Part shown: piece after piece, positions 1 to 7,585 of the stretch
Layout of the letters: the number at the start of each line of letters is the position of its first letter
Numbering within the stretch: the first letter of the stretch is position 1
DNA from: Pseudomonadota bacterium
GTDB lineage: Bacteria; Pseudomonadota; Gammaproteobacteria; Xanthomonadales; Xanthomonadaceae
Assembly (NCBI GenBank): GCA_018240435.1
Contig: JAFEFT010000011.1
Location: 1 to 33,940, forward strand
Length of the DNA: 33,940 nucleotides
Reading direction: 5' to 3'
Position numbers and translations under genes: made by a program
Notes under the pieces: generated by a model
Databases searched by the model: none
The model's input: the letters and a program-made list of their open reading frames with translations, nothing else
What the model was told of the DNA's origin: nothing

Positions 1-1
1 C

Positions 2-283
2 ATCGACCCGGCGTATTTCCGGCTGACCGGCGGCATCGAGCGGTGGCTGTACCGGCTCGTGCGCAAGCACGGCGGCAAGCAGCCTGGTGGCTGGCAATTC
101 GACTTCCGGCACCTGCACAAGAAATCCGGCAGCACGGCGAAGCCCTACGACTTCGCCTGCGACCTGCGCGTACTGGTCGCGCGCCAGTCGCTGCCCGGCT
201 ACGTGCTCGGCATCGAGCGGATGCCGGGCAGCGGCATGGAACTGCTGACCTTCCGGCCCGTGCCGGTCACGGCACGGGGATAA
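2..283 (+). CDS. repA: RepA-type replication initiator, C-terminal end (5' partial)
   Basis: The window opens inside this frame, so only about 93 C-terminal residues are visible. They begin with an Ile-Asp-Pro-Ala-Tyr-Phe stretch and include a WLYRLVRKHGG segment and a FDFRHLHKKSGS segment. These are typical of the C-terminal part of the plasmid replication initiator A family found as the first backbone gene of Tn4371-like elements. The stop codon is TAA at 281-283. The protein would bind origin repeats and support replication or maintenance of the excised circular form. Iteron-like repeats lie just downstream, and parA follows on the same strand. Family assignment rests on the conserved C-terminal pattern plus neighbourhood; the N-terminal domain cannot be seen. 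Confidence 0.75.
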   Translation: MDPAYFRLTGGIERWLYRLVRKHGGKQPGGWQFDFRHLHKKSGSTAKPYDFACDLRVLVARQSLPGYVLGIERMPGSGMELLTFRPVPVTARG

Positions 284-307
284 CTCGGGGAAATCGTGTG
301 GACGGCC

Positions 308-371
308 TCGTGCTATCGGGCGTGCCGCGTATCGTGCTATCGGGCGTGTCCCTATCGTGCTATCAGGCGTG
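308..371 (+). repeat. Three iteron-like 17-bp direct repeats
   Basis: Three copies of TCGTGCTATCRGGCGTG start at 308, 332 and 355. Their spacing is 24 and 23 bases, a little over two helical turns. The first two copies are identical; the third has one change (G to A). They lie immediately after the repA stop and before parA. This is where initiator-binding iterons or a partition site would be expected. Function is inferred from arrangement only. Confidence 0.6.
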
Positions 372-415
372 CGAAATCGCCGGAAAGCCAATAACGGCAA
401 GGGTTTCGGCGGCCT

Positions 416-448
416 CTAACTCTCCTAACTCAAGAAACCTAACTCTTG
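416..448 (+). promoter_or_regulatory. Short CTAACTC repeats with an inverted repeat upstream of parA
   Basis: The heptamer CTAACTC occurs at 416, 425 and 439. An overlapping inverted repeat has arms CAAGA (431-435) and TCTTG (444-448). The cluster is AT-richer than its surroundings and lies about 80 bases before the parA start. It could be an operator for ParA or the small ribbon-helix-helix protein, or a centromere-like site. No -10 or -35 element is convincing here. Confidence 0.3.
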
Positions 449-524
449 GTAAGAGCGCGCCGTTTCGGTGGACAACCACGAAACGGCACGCTCCGGCCGG
501 CCAGCCAACACGGAGGGCCGCGGC

Positions 525-1163
525 ATGATCGTCGCGCTGCTCAACCAGAAAGGCGGCGTCGGCAAGACCACGCTTGCCACGCACATCGCCGGCGAGCTGG
601 CAATGCGCGGTCAGCACGTCGTTCTGCTCGATGCCGACCCGCAAGGCTCGGCGCTGGACTGGACGCAGCGGCGTGCACAGCAAGGCTTGCCGCGCTTGTT
701 CAGCGCCGTGGGCCTCGCCCGCGAGACGCTGCACCAGGAAGCGCCGGAGCTGGCCCGCCGCGCCGACCACGTCGTCATCGACGGCCCGCCGCGCATCGCC
801 GCGCTTGCGCGCTCCGCGTTGCTGGCGGCCGAGCGCGTGCTGATTCCCGTGCAGCCCAGCCCCTACGACCTGTGGGCCTCTGCCGAGATGGTCGCGCTGA
901 TCCGCGAAGCGCAGGTGTTCCGGCCGGCGCTGCGCGCGGCCTTTGTCGTCAATCGGCGTGTCAGCACCACCATCATCGGTCGCGAGGCACGCGGCGCGCT
1001 CGCCGAGCAGCCGCTGCCCGCGCTGCACTCGGAAGTGCATCAGCGCATCGTGTTCGCCGACAGCGTGGCCGCTGGCCGGCTCGCACGCGAGACGGCGCCC
1101 GACAGCGCCGCCGCGCGCGAGATCGCCGCGCTGACCGACGAGCTGCTGCGGTGGCCGACATGA
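525..1163 (+). CDS. parA: ParA-family partition ATPase
   Basis: A 212-residue deviant-Walker ATPase. The N-terminal sequence contains KGGVGKTT (residues 9-16) with the signature lysine at K9, then the LLDADPQGS segment with D36 and D38, and a VVIDGPP Walker B around residues 80-86. The frame stays open upstream, but the ATG at 525 is preferred: it follows the purine-rich GGAGGG stretch at 512-517 and gives the compact N-terminus usual for small ParA proteins. ParA ATPases segregate plasmids or excised circular elements by forming dynamic nucleoid-bound gradients with a centromere-binding partner. The stop overlaps the start of the next small gene by ATGA, which fits a ParA plus ribbon-helix-helix adaptor pair. 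Codon use matches the rest of the transfer backbone. Confidence 0.93.
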   Translation: MIVALLNQKGGVGKTTLATHIAGELAMRGQHVVLLDADPQGSALDWTQRRAQQGLPRLFSAVGLARETLHQEAPELARRADHVVIDGPPRIAALARSALLAAERVLIPVQPSPYDLWASAEMVALIREAQVFRPALRAAFVVNRRVSTTIIGREARGALAEQPLPALHSEVHQRIVFADSVAAGRLARETAPDSAAAREIAALTDELLRWPT

Positions 1164-1411
1164 ACCAGCGCAACGGCAAACGCATCGCCATCGGCGCACG
1201 TCCTCCGGCGAACCCGCACGCCGAGGCGTGGGTTCGCCAAGGCGACGCCGACGGCCTCCAGAAAGGCGACCTCTACACCGCACGCCTGACCCTCGACATC
1301 ACGCCCGCGATGCGCGCCCGCATCAAGGTGTCGGCGTTCACGCAGGGCGTGACCGTCGCCGAGCTGCTGCGCGCGCTGCTGGAACGCGAGTTCCCGGAGA
1401 AGACCTCATGA
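1160..1411 (+). CDS. Small ribbon-helix-helix-like protein, candidate ParA partner
   Basis: An 83-residue protein whose start overlaps the parA stop by ATGA. The N-terminal half is basic and probably flexible. The C-terminal half carries a beta-strand (ARLTLDITPAMRARIKVSA) followed by two helices with GVTVAELLRALLE, the usual layout of Arc/MetJ-type ribbon-helix-helix DNA-binding proteins. Such small basic proteins encoded directly after a ParA gene commonly bind the centromere and autoregulate the operon. The role here is inferred from that arrangement. It could equally be only a repressor of the operon. A longer frame opens upstream but runs through parA in another phase and is not used. 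Confidence 0.7.
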   Translation: MNQRNGKRIAIGARPPANPHAEAWVRQGDADGLQKGDLYTARLTLDITPAMRARIKVSAFTQGVTVAELLRALLEREFPEKTS

Positions 1412-1941
1412 AAGCATCCGCTCTGGCGGCCACGGCTGCGCCGCCGCCGTCGCCCGCGCTGCTCGCCGGCCAGGCCGGTGTCGCGCCGCTGACTCGCGTA
1501 TCGCTCGCCTACGTTGAGCAGCGTATCGACCTCTACCTGCGCTTCGGCGAGCCGTCGCGCATCGTCCGGCTCGACCGCTGGCGGCGTGTCGCGGTGTTCC
1601 TGTCGGGCGCGATGTTCTGCCGCATCCGCTGGCAGGCGAACGACTACGGCACGACCCGCTGGCAGCTCATGGTGATGCAGGCTTGCATGCCGCTGGACGC
1701 GGCGCAGCGCATCCCCGGCGTGTTGCCCGGAGCGCGCTTGCTGCTGCACGCCGAGGGCGAACCCGCCGTGCGCGCGGTGCTGGCACAGCTCGACGCCATC
1801 GAGGTGCAGGGCATCGCGCCTGCCGACGTGTCGCCCGCGTACTGGCGCACGCTCGGCAACCGGCTCGCTGCACGTCTGCCATTGCCCGCATACACCGCCG
1901 AGCGGCACGCCGCCTGGCTGGCAGGGAGGGCGCTGCCATGA
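1408..1941 (+). CDS. DUF2840 family protein of Tn4371-like elements
   Basis: A 177-residue protein starting at an ATGA overlap with the previous gene. After an Ala/Pro-rich N-terminus of about 28 residues come LTRVSLAYVEQRIDLYLRFG, a VAVFLSGAMFCRIRW segment and NDYGTTRWQLMVMQA. These stretches are the conserved core of the DUF2840 family, which sits between the partition genes and the TraF-like peptidase in Tn4371-type elements. There is no signal peptide or membrane segment, so it is probably cytoplasmic. No biochemical function is known to me. Its coupling to both parA and traF suggests a role in element maintenance or early transfer. Confidence 0.75.
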   Translation: MKASALAATAAPPPSPALLAGQAGVAPLTRVSLAYVEQRIDLYLRFGEPSRIVRLDRWRRVAVFLSGAMFCRIRWQANDYGTTRWQLMVMQACMPLDAAQRIPGVLPGARLLLHAEGEPAVRAVLAQLDAIEVQGIAPADVSPAYWRTLGNRLAARLPLPAYTAERHAAWLAGRALP

Positions 1942-2525
1942 CGGCCATTTCCCCATCCAGCACCGCACCGCATCCTCGCTCGCGCCGACGCGCTCGCATC
2001 GTGCTGGCGGGTCTGTCCGCCTGCGGCTTCGCTGCGCTGGCCTGGGCGTCTTTCGTGTCGCCGCTGCCGCGTTTGACCTACAACCCGTCCGACAGCGTGG
2101 CGGTCGGCTGGTATCGCGTCGATCCGCTCGAACATCGCACCGACGCGCTGCCACGTCCGTTGTCCGTGGACAGCATCGTGCTCGTCCCGCTGCCGGCCGC
2201 CGCTGCTGCGCTGGCCGCGCAGCGAGGCTACTTGCCGACGCGCGTACCGCTGCTCAAACGCATCGGTGCGGTCGCGCCGCAGCAGGTGTGCATCGTCGGT
2301 CGCAGCGTGCGCATCGACGGCGTGCCGGTGGCCGCCGTCTTGCCCGCCGACCGCATGGGGCGGCCGCTGCCATCCTGGCAGCAATGCCGCCGCCTCGAAT
2401 CGGGCGAGCTGTTCCTGTTGAGCGTGACCAACCCGGCGTCGTTCGACAGCCGCTACTTCGGCCCGATACCCGCATCCGCCGTGCTCGGCGTCGCGCATCC
2501 GCTCTGGCTGGAGACACGCCGATGA
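1938..2525 (+). CDS. traF: TraF-like signal peptidase (S26 family)
   Basis: A 195-residue membrane-anchored peptidase. A basic N-terminus (RSRRRAR, residues 14-20) precedes one transmembrane segment at about 21-41. The motif NPSDSVAVGWYR places the likely catalytic serine at S53. LLKRIGA supplies the general-base lysine at K107. In RP4, TraF processes and cyclises the TrbC pilin; a trbC gene is present here at 27667, so the substrate is in the same element. The start at 1938 overlaps the DUF2840 stop by ATGA, and the stop overlaps the next frame in the same way. The much longer frame beginning at 1683 lies inside DUF2840 and is not the gene start. Confidence 0.88.
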   Translation: MTAISPSSTAPHPRSRRRARIVLAGLSACGFAALAWASFVSPLPRLTYNPSDSVAVGWYRVDPLEHRTDALPRPLSVDSIVLVPLPAAAAALAAQRGYLPTRVPLLKRIGAVAPQQVCIVGRSVRIDGVPVAAVLPADRMGRPLPSWQQCRRLESGELFLLSVTNPASFDSRYFGPIPASAVLGVAHPLWLETRR

Positions 2526-2965
2526 TCGCCGCCGATTCGCTGCGCTTCATCGTGCCATCCGGCGTGTCGGTCCGCTGGCCGTCGCCGTGTCGTAGCGCGT
2601 GTCGTGCGAGCGCATCCGCGCCGCACTTCGCGCAACATCCGGCACGGCGTCCCCACGTGCAGGCGTCTTGCCTCGAACGCGCCCGGCCTGTGGCCGTGGC
2701 CTCGTTCGCCGGCGCGCTGGCTGCAAGCAGCGCAGCGCCGCCGGGCCGCCGACGCCCGGAGCGACAGCGCAGGGCAAAGGCGGAAGGCAAGATAAAAGGT
2801 CGCGGCACATGGCCGCTTGAAAACCGTGTCTGCACATGGGGGTGGCGCGGCACGCGCCGGGGGACGGCAGCGTGCCGCGACGGTGCGCAACGCCGCATCG
2901 GCGTTGGCGAAGTCGCGTGCTTCGTCCGCTGGACTGCGACGGCCTTGGATGGAGTCGCACCATGA
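2522..2965 (+). CDS. Hypothetical Arg/Ala-rich protein between traF and the relaxase
   Basis: A 147-residue frame fills the space between traF and the relaxase. Its start overlaps the traF stop by ATGA and its own stop overlaps the relaxase start by ATGA, which argues for a translated gene. Against this, the composition is unusual (many Arg, Ala, Pro and Cys), no domain is recognisable, and in GC-rich DNA such frames can stay open by chance. The stretch immediately 5' of a relaxase gene is also where the origin of transfer is expected, so the DNA may be conserved for nicking rather than coding. Both could be true. Confidence 0.4.
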   Translation: MIAADSLRFIVPSGVSVRWPSPCRSACRASASAPHFAQHPARRPHVQASCLERARPVAVASFAGALAASSAAPPGRRRPERQRRAKAEGKIKGRGTWPLENRVCTWGWRGTRRGTAACRDGAQRRIGVGEVACFVRWTATALDGVAP

Positions 2966-4923
2966 GCCAGCGCGACGACGACCGTTTCCGCGTTCGACCT
3001 GGTGCGCCCAAGCAGCGCGGCGATGCCTTCGTCAACAAGGTGCTGCGGCAGGCCAACAAGGCCGGCGCGAAGCTCGGCAAAGCAGCGGGCAAAGTCGGCC
3101 AGCGGCCCGGTTCCCGGCTGGGCCGCGGCCACGTCGCGGCGCGCTTCGCCGGGCGGGGACTTGGGGCGAATGCGCGGCGCGTGACGATCAAGGCCCGGCT
3201 GGTGAATCTGGCGCAGGCCGGGCCGCGTTCGACCGCGGCGCACCTGCGCTACATCGAGCGCGAAGGCGTCGATCGCCAGGGCGGGCCGGGCCGTGCCTAC
3301 GGGCCGACGACCGACGATGCCGACCTCGAAGCGTTCAAAGAGCGCGGCGCCGGTGATCGCCACCAGTTCCGGTTCATCGTCTCGCCGGAGGATGCCGAAC
3401 AGCTCGACGACCTGCGCACCTATACGCGTCACCTGATGGCGCGCATGGAGGCCGACCTGGGCACGCGGCTGGAATGGGTGGCGGTCGATCACTGGAACAC
3501 GGACAACCCGCACACGCATGTCGTCCTGCGCGGCAAGGACGACACCGGCAAAGACCTCATCATTTCGCGCGACTACATCGCCGAGGGGATGCGCCGGCGG
3601 GCGTCGGAGCTGGCGACCGAATGGCTGGGGCCCCGCACCGAGCTGGAGATGCAGCGCGCCATGCTGCGCGAGGTGGAACAGGAGCGGTGGACGGGACTGG
3701 ATCGCACCTTGCAGCGCGAGGCCGGCGACGACGGCCTGGTGCGCGTCGAACGCTTCGCCGAACCTCGTCTCCAACGCCAGCGGCAAGTGCTGATCGGCCG
3801 CCTGCAACGCTTGCAGCGCATGGGTCTGGCGACCGAGCCGCAGCCCGGAGTGTGGACCATCCAGGCCGAGGCCGAACCGACCTTGCGGGCGATGGGCGAG
3901 CGCGGCGACATCATCCGCACCATGCAGCGAGCGATGAGTGGCAAGTCTCGCGAGCTGGCCGTGTTCGAACCGAACAACGACGGCCGCACGCTTGTCGGCC
4001 GCGTCGCCGGCAAGGGGCTGGCCGACGAGCTGTACGACAAGGGCTATCTGATCGTCGATGGCACCGACGGCAAGGCGTACTACGTCGCGCTGCCGCCGAG
4101 GTCGGAGCTGGAGCAGTACCCGGCCGGTGCCGTGGTGGAAGTGAAAGGCGCGGCCGACGTACGCGCCGCCGACCGCAACATCGCCGCGCTCGTCGTCGAT
4201 GGCGTGTACCGCGCCGATCATCACCTGGCCGTCGCCCAAGGCCAAGTCACGCCCGACCGCGACCCGCGCGAGGTCGTGGCCGCGCATGTGCGCCGTCTCG
4301 AAGCCCTGCGCCGCGCCGGCATCGTGGAGCGCGAGGCCGAAGGCGTCTGGCGCGTCCCCGGCGACCTGGCCGAACGAGGCCGCCAGTACGACGCGCAGCG
4401 TCTTGGCGGCGGCGTGGCGGTGGATCTGAAATCGCACCTGCCGATCGAACGGCAGGTGCGCGTGATCGGTGCCACCTGGCTCGACCAGCAGTTGGTCGGC
4501 GGTGGCAAGGGGCTGGGCGACTTGGGCTTCGGTGCCGAGATCAAGGACGCGCTGCGCCAGCGCGCCGACTTCCTGGCCGAACAGGGATTAGCCGAGCATC
4601 GCGGGCAGCGGGTGATCCTGCCGCGGAACCTGTTGGCGACGTTGCGCGGCCGCGAGCTGGCGAAGGTCGCGCAGGAAATCGCGGCGGAAACTGGCTTGAC
4701 ACATCGGCCGCTAGCCGACGGCGAGCGCGCGGCGGGCATCTACCGCCGCAGCCTCACGCTCGCCAGCGGGCGCTACGCGATGCTCGATGACGGCAAGGGA
4801 TTCAGTTTGGTGCCGTGGAAGCCGGTAATCGACCAGAGGCTAGGACAGCAGCTTGCCGCGACGGTAAGGGGCAGCAACGTATCTTGGGAGTTCGGTCGGA
4901 GTCGCGGACCCTCCATCAATTGA
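2962..4923 (+). CDS. VirD2-like relaxase with DUF3363 domain
   Basis: A 653-residue conjugative relaxase. It nicks and covalently binds the transferred strand at oriT and pilots it to the TraG coupling protein. The N-terminal relaxase domain shows Y97 in HLRYIERE as candidate nucleophile and a metal-binding triad H177, H184, H186 in DHWNTDNPHTHVVLRG. The following GKDLIISRDYIAEGMRRRA and ATEWLGPRTELE stretches are typical of the DUF3363 relaxases of Tn4371-like elements. The long C-terminal part ends with an SWEFGRSRG motif, so the protein looks full length. The start at 2962 overlaps the preceding frame by ATGA. An in-frame ATG at 2836 would add a poorly conserved Arg-rich extension and is not preferred. 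Confidence 0.93.
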   Translation: MSQRDDDRFRVRPGAPKQRGDAFVNKVLRQANKAGAKLGKAAGKVGQRPGSRLGRGHVAARFAGRGLGANARRVTIKARLVNLAQAGPRSTAAHLRYIEREGVDRQGGPGRAYGPTTDDADLEAFKERGAGDRHQFRFIVSPEDAEQLDDLRTYTRHLMARMEADLGTRLEWVAVDHWNTDNPHTHVVLRGKDDTGKDLIISRDYIAEGMRRRASELATEWLGPRTELEMQRAMLREVEQERWTGLDRTLQREAGDDGLVRVERFAEPRLQRQRQVLIGRLQRLQRMGLATEPQPGVWTIQAEAEPTLRAMGERGDIIRTMQRAMSGKSRELAVFEPNNDGRTLVGRVAGKGLADELYDKGYLIVDGTDGKAYYVALPPRSELEQYPAGAVVEVKGAADVRAADRNIAALVVDGVYRADHHLAVAQGQVTPDRDPREVVAAHVRRLEALRRAGIVEREAEGVWRVPGDLAERGRQYDAQRLGGGVAVDLKSHLPIERQVRVIGATWLDQQLVGGGKGLGDLGFGAEIKDALRQRADFLAEQGLAEHRGQRVILPRNLLATLRGRELAKVAQEIAAETGLTHRPLADGERAAGIYRRSLTLASGRYAMLDDGKGFSLVPWKPVIDQRLGQQLAATVRGSNVSWEFGRSRGPSIN

Positions 4924-5028
4924 GACAGCGAACACCAGCATGGCGGCGTCCCCTTCGTTGCCGTCGAAGATCGACGCCCCCCGATTGGGATCGAGGAGTC
5001 CAGCGCGGCCGAGCGACCAAGCGCACAA

Positions 5029-5056
5029 GAAGAAAACCGCCTCTTTGAAGAGGCGG
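5029..5056 (-). terminator. Intrinsic terminator downstream of copS
   Basis: Read on the minus strand, an 8-bp GC-rich stem (arms CCGCCTCT and AGAGGCGG) with a 4-base loop is followed directly by TTTTCTTCTT. This is a canonical rho-independent terminator for leftward transcription. It lies about 160 bases beyond the copS stop and about 10 bases beyond a tRNA-like 3' structure. On the + strand there is no T-run, so it should not stop relaxase-side transcripts efficiently. Confidence 0.75.
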
Positions 5057-5065
5057 CCTTAGGAT

Positions 5066-5126
5066 CGGTACCCGAGATCGGAACCGAGCCGACACGCTTT
5101 TAAGGGGCGATGGATTTGCCTTCCAT
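5066..5126 (-). other. tRNA-3'-end-like structure (degenerate), within the relaxase-copS gap
   Basis: On the minus strand this stretch folds like the 3' two thirds of a tRNA. It has a 5-bp stem with a 7-base loop (5126-5110, arms ATGGA/TCCAT), a short variable-arm-like CGC/GCG hairpin (5109-5095), and a T-arm-like 5-bp stem with 7-base loop (5093-5077). CTCGGGT then ACC follow. A terminator comes 10 bases later, as after many tRNA genes. The loop lacks T at position 33, the T-loop is not TTC, and no matching 5' acceptor strand is found. It is therefore at best a remnant. The rest of the 292-base gap (4924-5215) shows nothing else I can name. Confidence 0.25.
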
Positions 5127-5215
5127 AAGCGATAGAACGCGCTGGTACGACAACATCGGAGATCGGTCGGCAACACGGGCCGGCCCTTTCTTGACGCACA
5201 ATGAAGATGTATCGG

Positions 5216-6652
5216 CTAGAGCTTTCCTGACGCCGGACGAATGGTCGCTGCGATATGGGGCAACGTAACCTGGAACTTAGTCATCGCATCGTCAGACGTT
5301 ACGAGCACCTTGCCTCCATGTGCTTCAACGATTGATTTGACAATGGCAAGCCCCAAGCCGGCTCCCTCTCCTTTACGCTGACGCGAGGGATCGGCGCGAT
5401 AGAAGCGGTCGAAAAGTCGTGGCAAGACTTCTGGAGGGAGCTTATCGCCAGGATTCTCGACCGTGACGGTGGTGGCGGATACGCCTTGGACCAGTCTCAC
5501 CGTGACCGATGCGCCCCGTGGCGTATAGCGAATCGCGTTCGACAAGAGATTGCTCAGTGCGCGAAGCAACATTTCTCGGTTTGCTCGAATCGGCGCAGCC
5601 CATCCGTGAAGTTGCAACAACACTTCTCGATCTTCCGCCCATGCCTCGAAATACTCGAATATCCCTTTGACCAGTTCCGCCAGATCCACATCCGTTAGAT
5701 GGAGATTCCGCGGATCGTTCTCCGTCTGAGCGAGGAACAGCATATCGCTGATCATTCGACTCATGCGGTTCAACTCTTCCAGGTTTGAGTAAAGGATTTC
5801 ACGGTACTCCGCGGTGGACCGGCTTTGCCTAAGCGCCACTTCGGTCTGCGTCGTCAAATTGGTCGTCGGGGTCCGCAATTCGTGGGCGATATCGGCGGAG
5901 AAATTCGCCAACCGCGCGAAACCGTCTTCAATCCGTCCCAGCACGTCGTTGAACGAGATGACCAGTTCCTCAAGTTCGATCGGGACGTCCTTGGGATTCA
6001 GCCTCATGTCCAGCTTTGACGAGCTAATTTTGCGGATCTCCGCGTTCGTCTTTCGTATCGGAAGATGTCCCCATTGCACCGCGAGCCATGCGACCAGTAT
6101 CGCGATGCACATGACGATGAAAACCGCCCATATCTGCATCCGTTCGAAACTTTTGAGAAAGACAAGATGTATGCCGATGTCTGCCGCAACGGCTACGAGA
6201 TAGGCTTTATGGTCGGCATTCGCTTCCACACGAACAACGGCTCCGCGGTAGGACTTCCCGCCCTCCTGCCAGATCTTCAGGTTCCGATTGTCTACATGAT
6301 CGACAGGTTTGCTGATCGCGACCAGCCGTGACAGGTCCGGACCAATGTCTTCCGCATAAACCGTGTTGCCGTTCGCATCTGCCACGTAGTAATAAACTCC
6401 GTGATGTCCTCTCACGGCGCGCTGGAGAGCGGTTTTATCGGCGTCAGAATCCACTTCGCGCAACGCCCGGACGACGGAGTTGAATACGACGTTCAACTCG
6501 TCTCCGTCCATTTCTGCAAAGTGCTGTTTGAGGGACTGGTCGCTGACCCAATTGAAGGCCAGGAATACGACCGTCATGGCCACCCCGACGAGCGTGGTCA
6601 CGCGCAATGCCAGCGACGCAGGACGACGGAAAATGGCGAGTCTAGCCGTCAT
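5216..6652 (-). CDS. copS: Copper sensor histidine kinase CopS/CusS
   Basis: A 478-residue inner-membrane kinase of the heavy-metal sensor type. TM1 lies at about 15-36 and TM2 at 172-194 ([18 protein letters not shown]), with a periplasmic sensing domain of about 135 residues between them, then a HAMP linker. The phosphoacceptor is H257 in [11 protein letters not shown]. The N box is [11 protein letters not shown], and the ATP-lid motifs follow ([30 protein letters not shown]). It should sense periplasmic copper (or silver) and phosphorylate CopR. The start at 6652 overlaps the copR 3' end by 11 bases, so the two are translationally coupled. A longer frame reaches 6751 but would lie inside copR. 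Base composition is visibly less GC-rich than the flanking transfer genes. Confidence 0.93.
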   Translation of the reverse strand: MTARLAIFRRPASLALRVTTLVGVAMTVVFLAFNWVSDQSLKQHFAEMDGDELNVVFNSVVRALREVDSDADKTALQRAVRGHHGVYYYVADANGNTVYAEDIGPDLSRLVAISKPVDHVDNRNLKIWQEGGKSYRGAVVRVEANADHKAYLVAVAADIGIHLVFLKSFERMQIWAVFIVMCIAILVAWLAVQWGHLPIRKTNAEIRKISSSKLDMRLNPKDVPIELEELVISFNDVLGRIEDGFARLANFSADIAHELRTPTTNLTTQTEVALRQSRSTAEYREILYSNLEELNRMSRMISDMLFLAQTENDPRNLHLTDVDLAELVKGIFEYFEAWAEDREVLLQLHGWAAPIRANREMLLRALSNLLSNAIRYTPRGASVTVRLVQGVSATTVTVENPGDKLPPEVLPRLFDRFYRADPSRQRKGEGAGLGLAIVKSIVEAHGGKVLVTSDDAMTKFQVTLPHIAATIRPASGKL

Positions 6653-7325
6653 CGTGAACATCCAACATGTAGCCCATTCCCCGCACGGTCTGGATGAGCT
6701 TTGGCTCGAAGTTGTCGTCGATCTTTGCGCGTAGCCGGCGAATGGCAACATCGATCACGTTGGTGTCACTGTCGAAATTCATGTCCCAGATTTGAGAAGC
6801 GATCAGGGAACGAGGGAGCACCTCGCCCTGACGCCGCGCCAACAGCTCAAGCAACGCAAACTCCTTGTTCGTCAGATTGATCCTGCGTCCTGCTCTCGTT
6901 GCACGCCGGCGCGCCAAATCCAGCTCAAGATTTGCTATCTGGATACGATCATGGTGCATGGGTGCAATGCCCCTGCGCAGCAGGGTGCGTACGCGAGCCA
7001 GCAGCTCGGAAAATGCGAACGGCTTGACCAGGTAATCGTCTGCGCCGAGTTCCAAGCCCTGGACACGATCGTCCACGTTGCTGCGCGCAGTGAGAAACAA
7101 CACTGGGACTTGGCTGCCGGAGGCTCTGATCTCCCGAAGGATTTGCCATCCGTCCATTCCAGACAACATGACGTCCAGAATGACGAGGTTGTAGTGCTCG
7201 TTCATGGCCATGTGGTGGCCATCGAGCCCGTTGCGGGCAAGGTCAACGGTAAAGCCGGCTTCGGCCAAGCCTTGGCGGACGTAGTCCGCAGTTTTGTTCT
7301 CGTCCTCGACGACCAGCAGCTTCAT
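6642..7325 (-). CDS. copR: Copper response regulator CopR/CusR (OmpR family)
   Basis: A 227-residue response regulator. The receiver domain has the acidic pair E7-D8, phosphoacceptor D51 in [14 protein letters not shown]79 and K101 in [17 protein letters not shown]. The C-terminal winged helix contains the recognition region [18 protein letters not shown] and ends in [14 protein letters not shown]. It is the expected activator of the divergent copA operon. A palindrome fitting an OmpR-type tandem half-site lies in the intergenic region at 7443-7458, and a related copy lies before the P-type ATPase gene. The gene is first in a two-gene leftward operon with copS. No strong Shine-Dalgarno sequence is seen before its ATG. 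Confidence 0.95.
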   Translation of the reverse strand: MKLLVVEDENKTADYVRQGLAEAGFTVDLARNGLDGHHMAMNEHYNLVILDVMLSGMDGWQILREIRASGSQVPVLFLTARSNVDDRVQGLELGADDYLVKPFAFSELLARVRTLLRRGIAPMHHDRIQIANLELDLARRRATRAGRRINLTNKEFALLELLARRQGEVLPRSLIASQIWDMNFDSDTNVIDVAIRRLRAKIDDNFEPKLIQTVRGMGYMLDVHDDG

Positions 7326-7442
7326 CGCACACTCACACCAGTTTGTCGTGCTCGCGTCTTCGAACTTCGCAAGTCACGTTGGGATTTTTGTCCATTCGCG
7401 TGGAAGCTAGCTTAGCGCTCCTGCCGCCAACATGACGAAAGT

Positions 7443-7497
7443 ATTACATCAATGTAATCATCGCGTCACTGGTTCGACAGCGGCCGCTCCCTACGAT
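7443..7497 (+). promoter_or_regulatory. CopR-box-like palindrome and copA promoter
   Basis: A perfect palindrome ATTACA-TCAA-TGTAAT occupies 7443-7458. Thirty-three bases later comes TACGAT (7492-7497), a plausible -10; the position of a -35 is poor (CTGGTT at 7469). A start near 7504 would put the palindrome centre near -53, the geometry known for CusR-activated promoters. The site is in the 260-base gap (7326-7585) between divergent copR and copA. A weak -35 fits an activator-dependent promoter. No clear promoter for the leftward copRS direction was found. Confidence 0.7.
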
Positions 7498-7585
7498 TGA
7501 CCGGTGGTGTTAGACCGCGCCTTTCTGCACCCAGCTTCGCGGCGGACCCACAGCTAAGTCAAAGCGATGACTCTAGAGGAGCCGC

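Noticed and set aside
2836-2961. Earlier in-frame start for the relaxase
   Set aside because: It would add an Arg/Trp/Cys-rich segment with no relaxase similarity; the ATGA overlap at 2962 and the MSQRDDDRF start fit the family better.
2254-4437. A 727-residue minus-strand frame opposite the relaxase gene
   Set aside because: It is antisense to the conserved relaxase and has Arg/His/Ala-rich shadow composition with no recognisable motif.
3474-4790. A 438-residue + strand frame inside the relaxase gene
   Set aside because: Second-frame shadow of the relaxase; extremely Arg-rich and without motifs.
4924-5215. Insertion sequence or transposase remnant at the left border of the copper cargo
   Set aside because: No transposase motif, terminal inverted repeat or target duplication is visible; only the tRNA-like structure and the terminator are notable.
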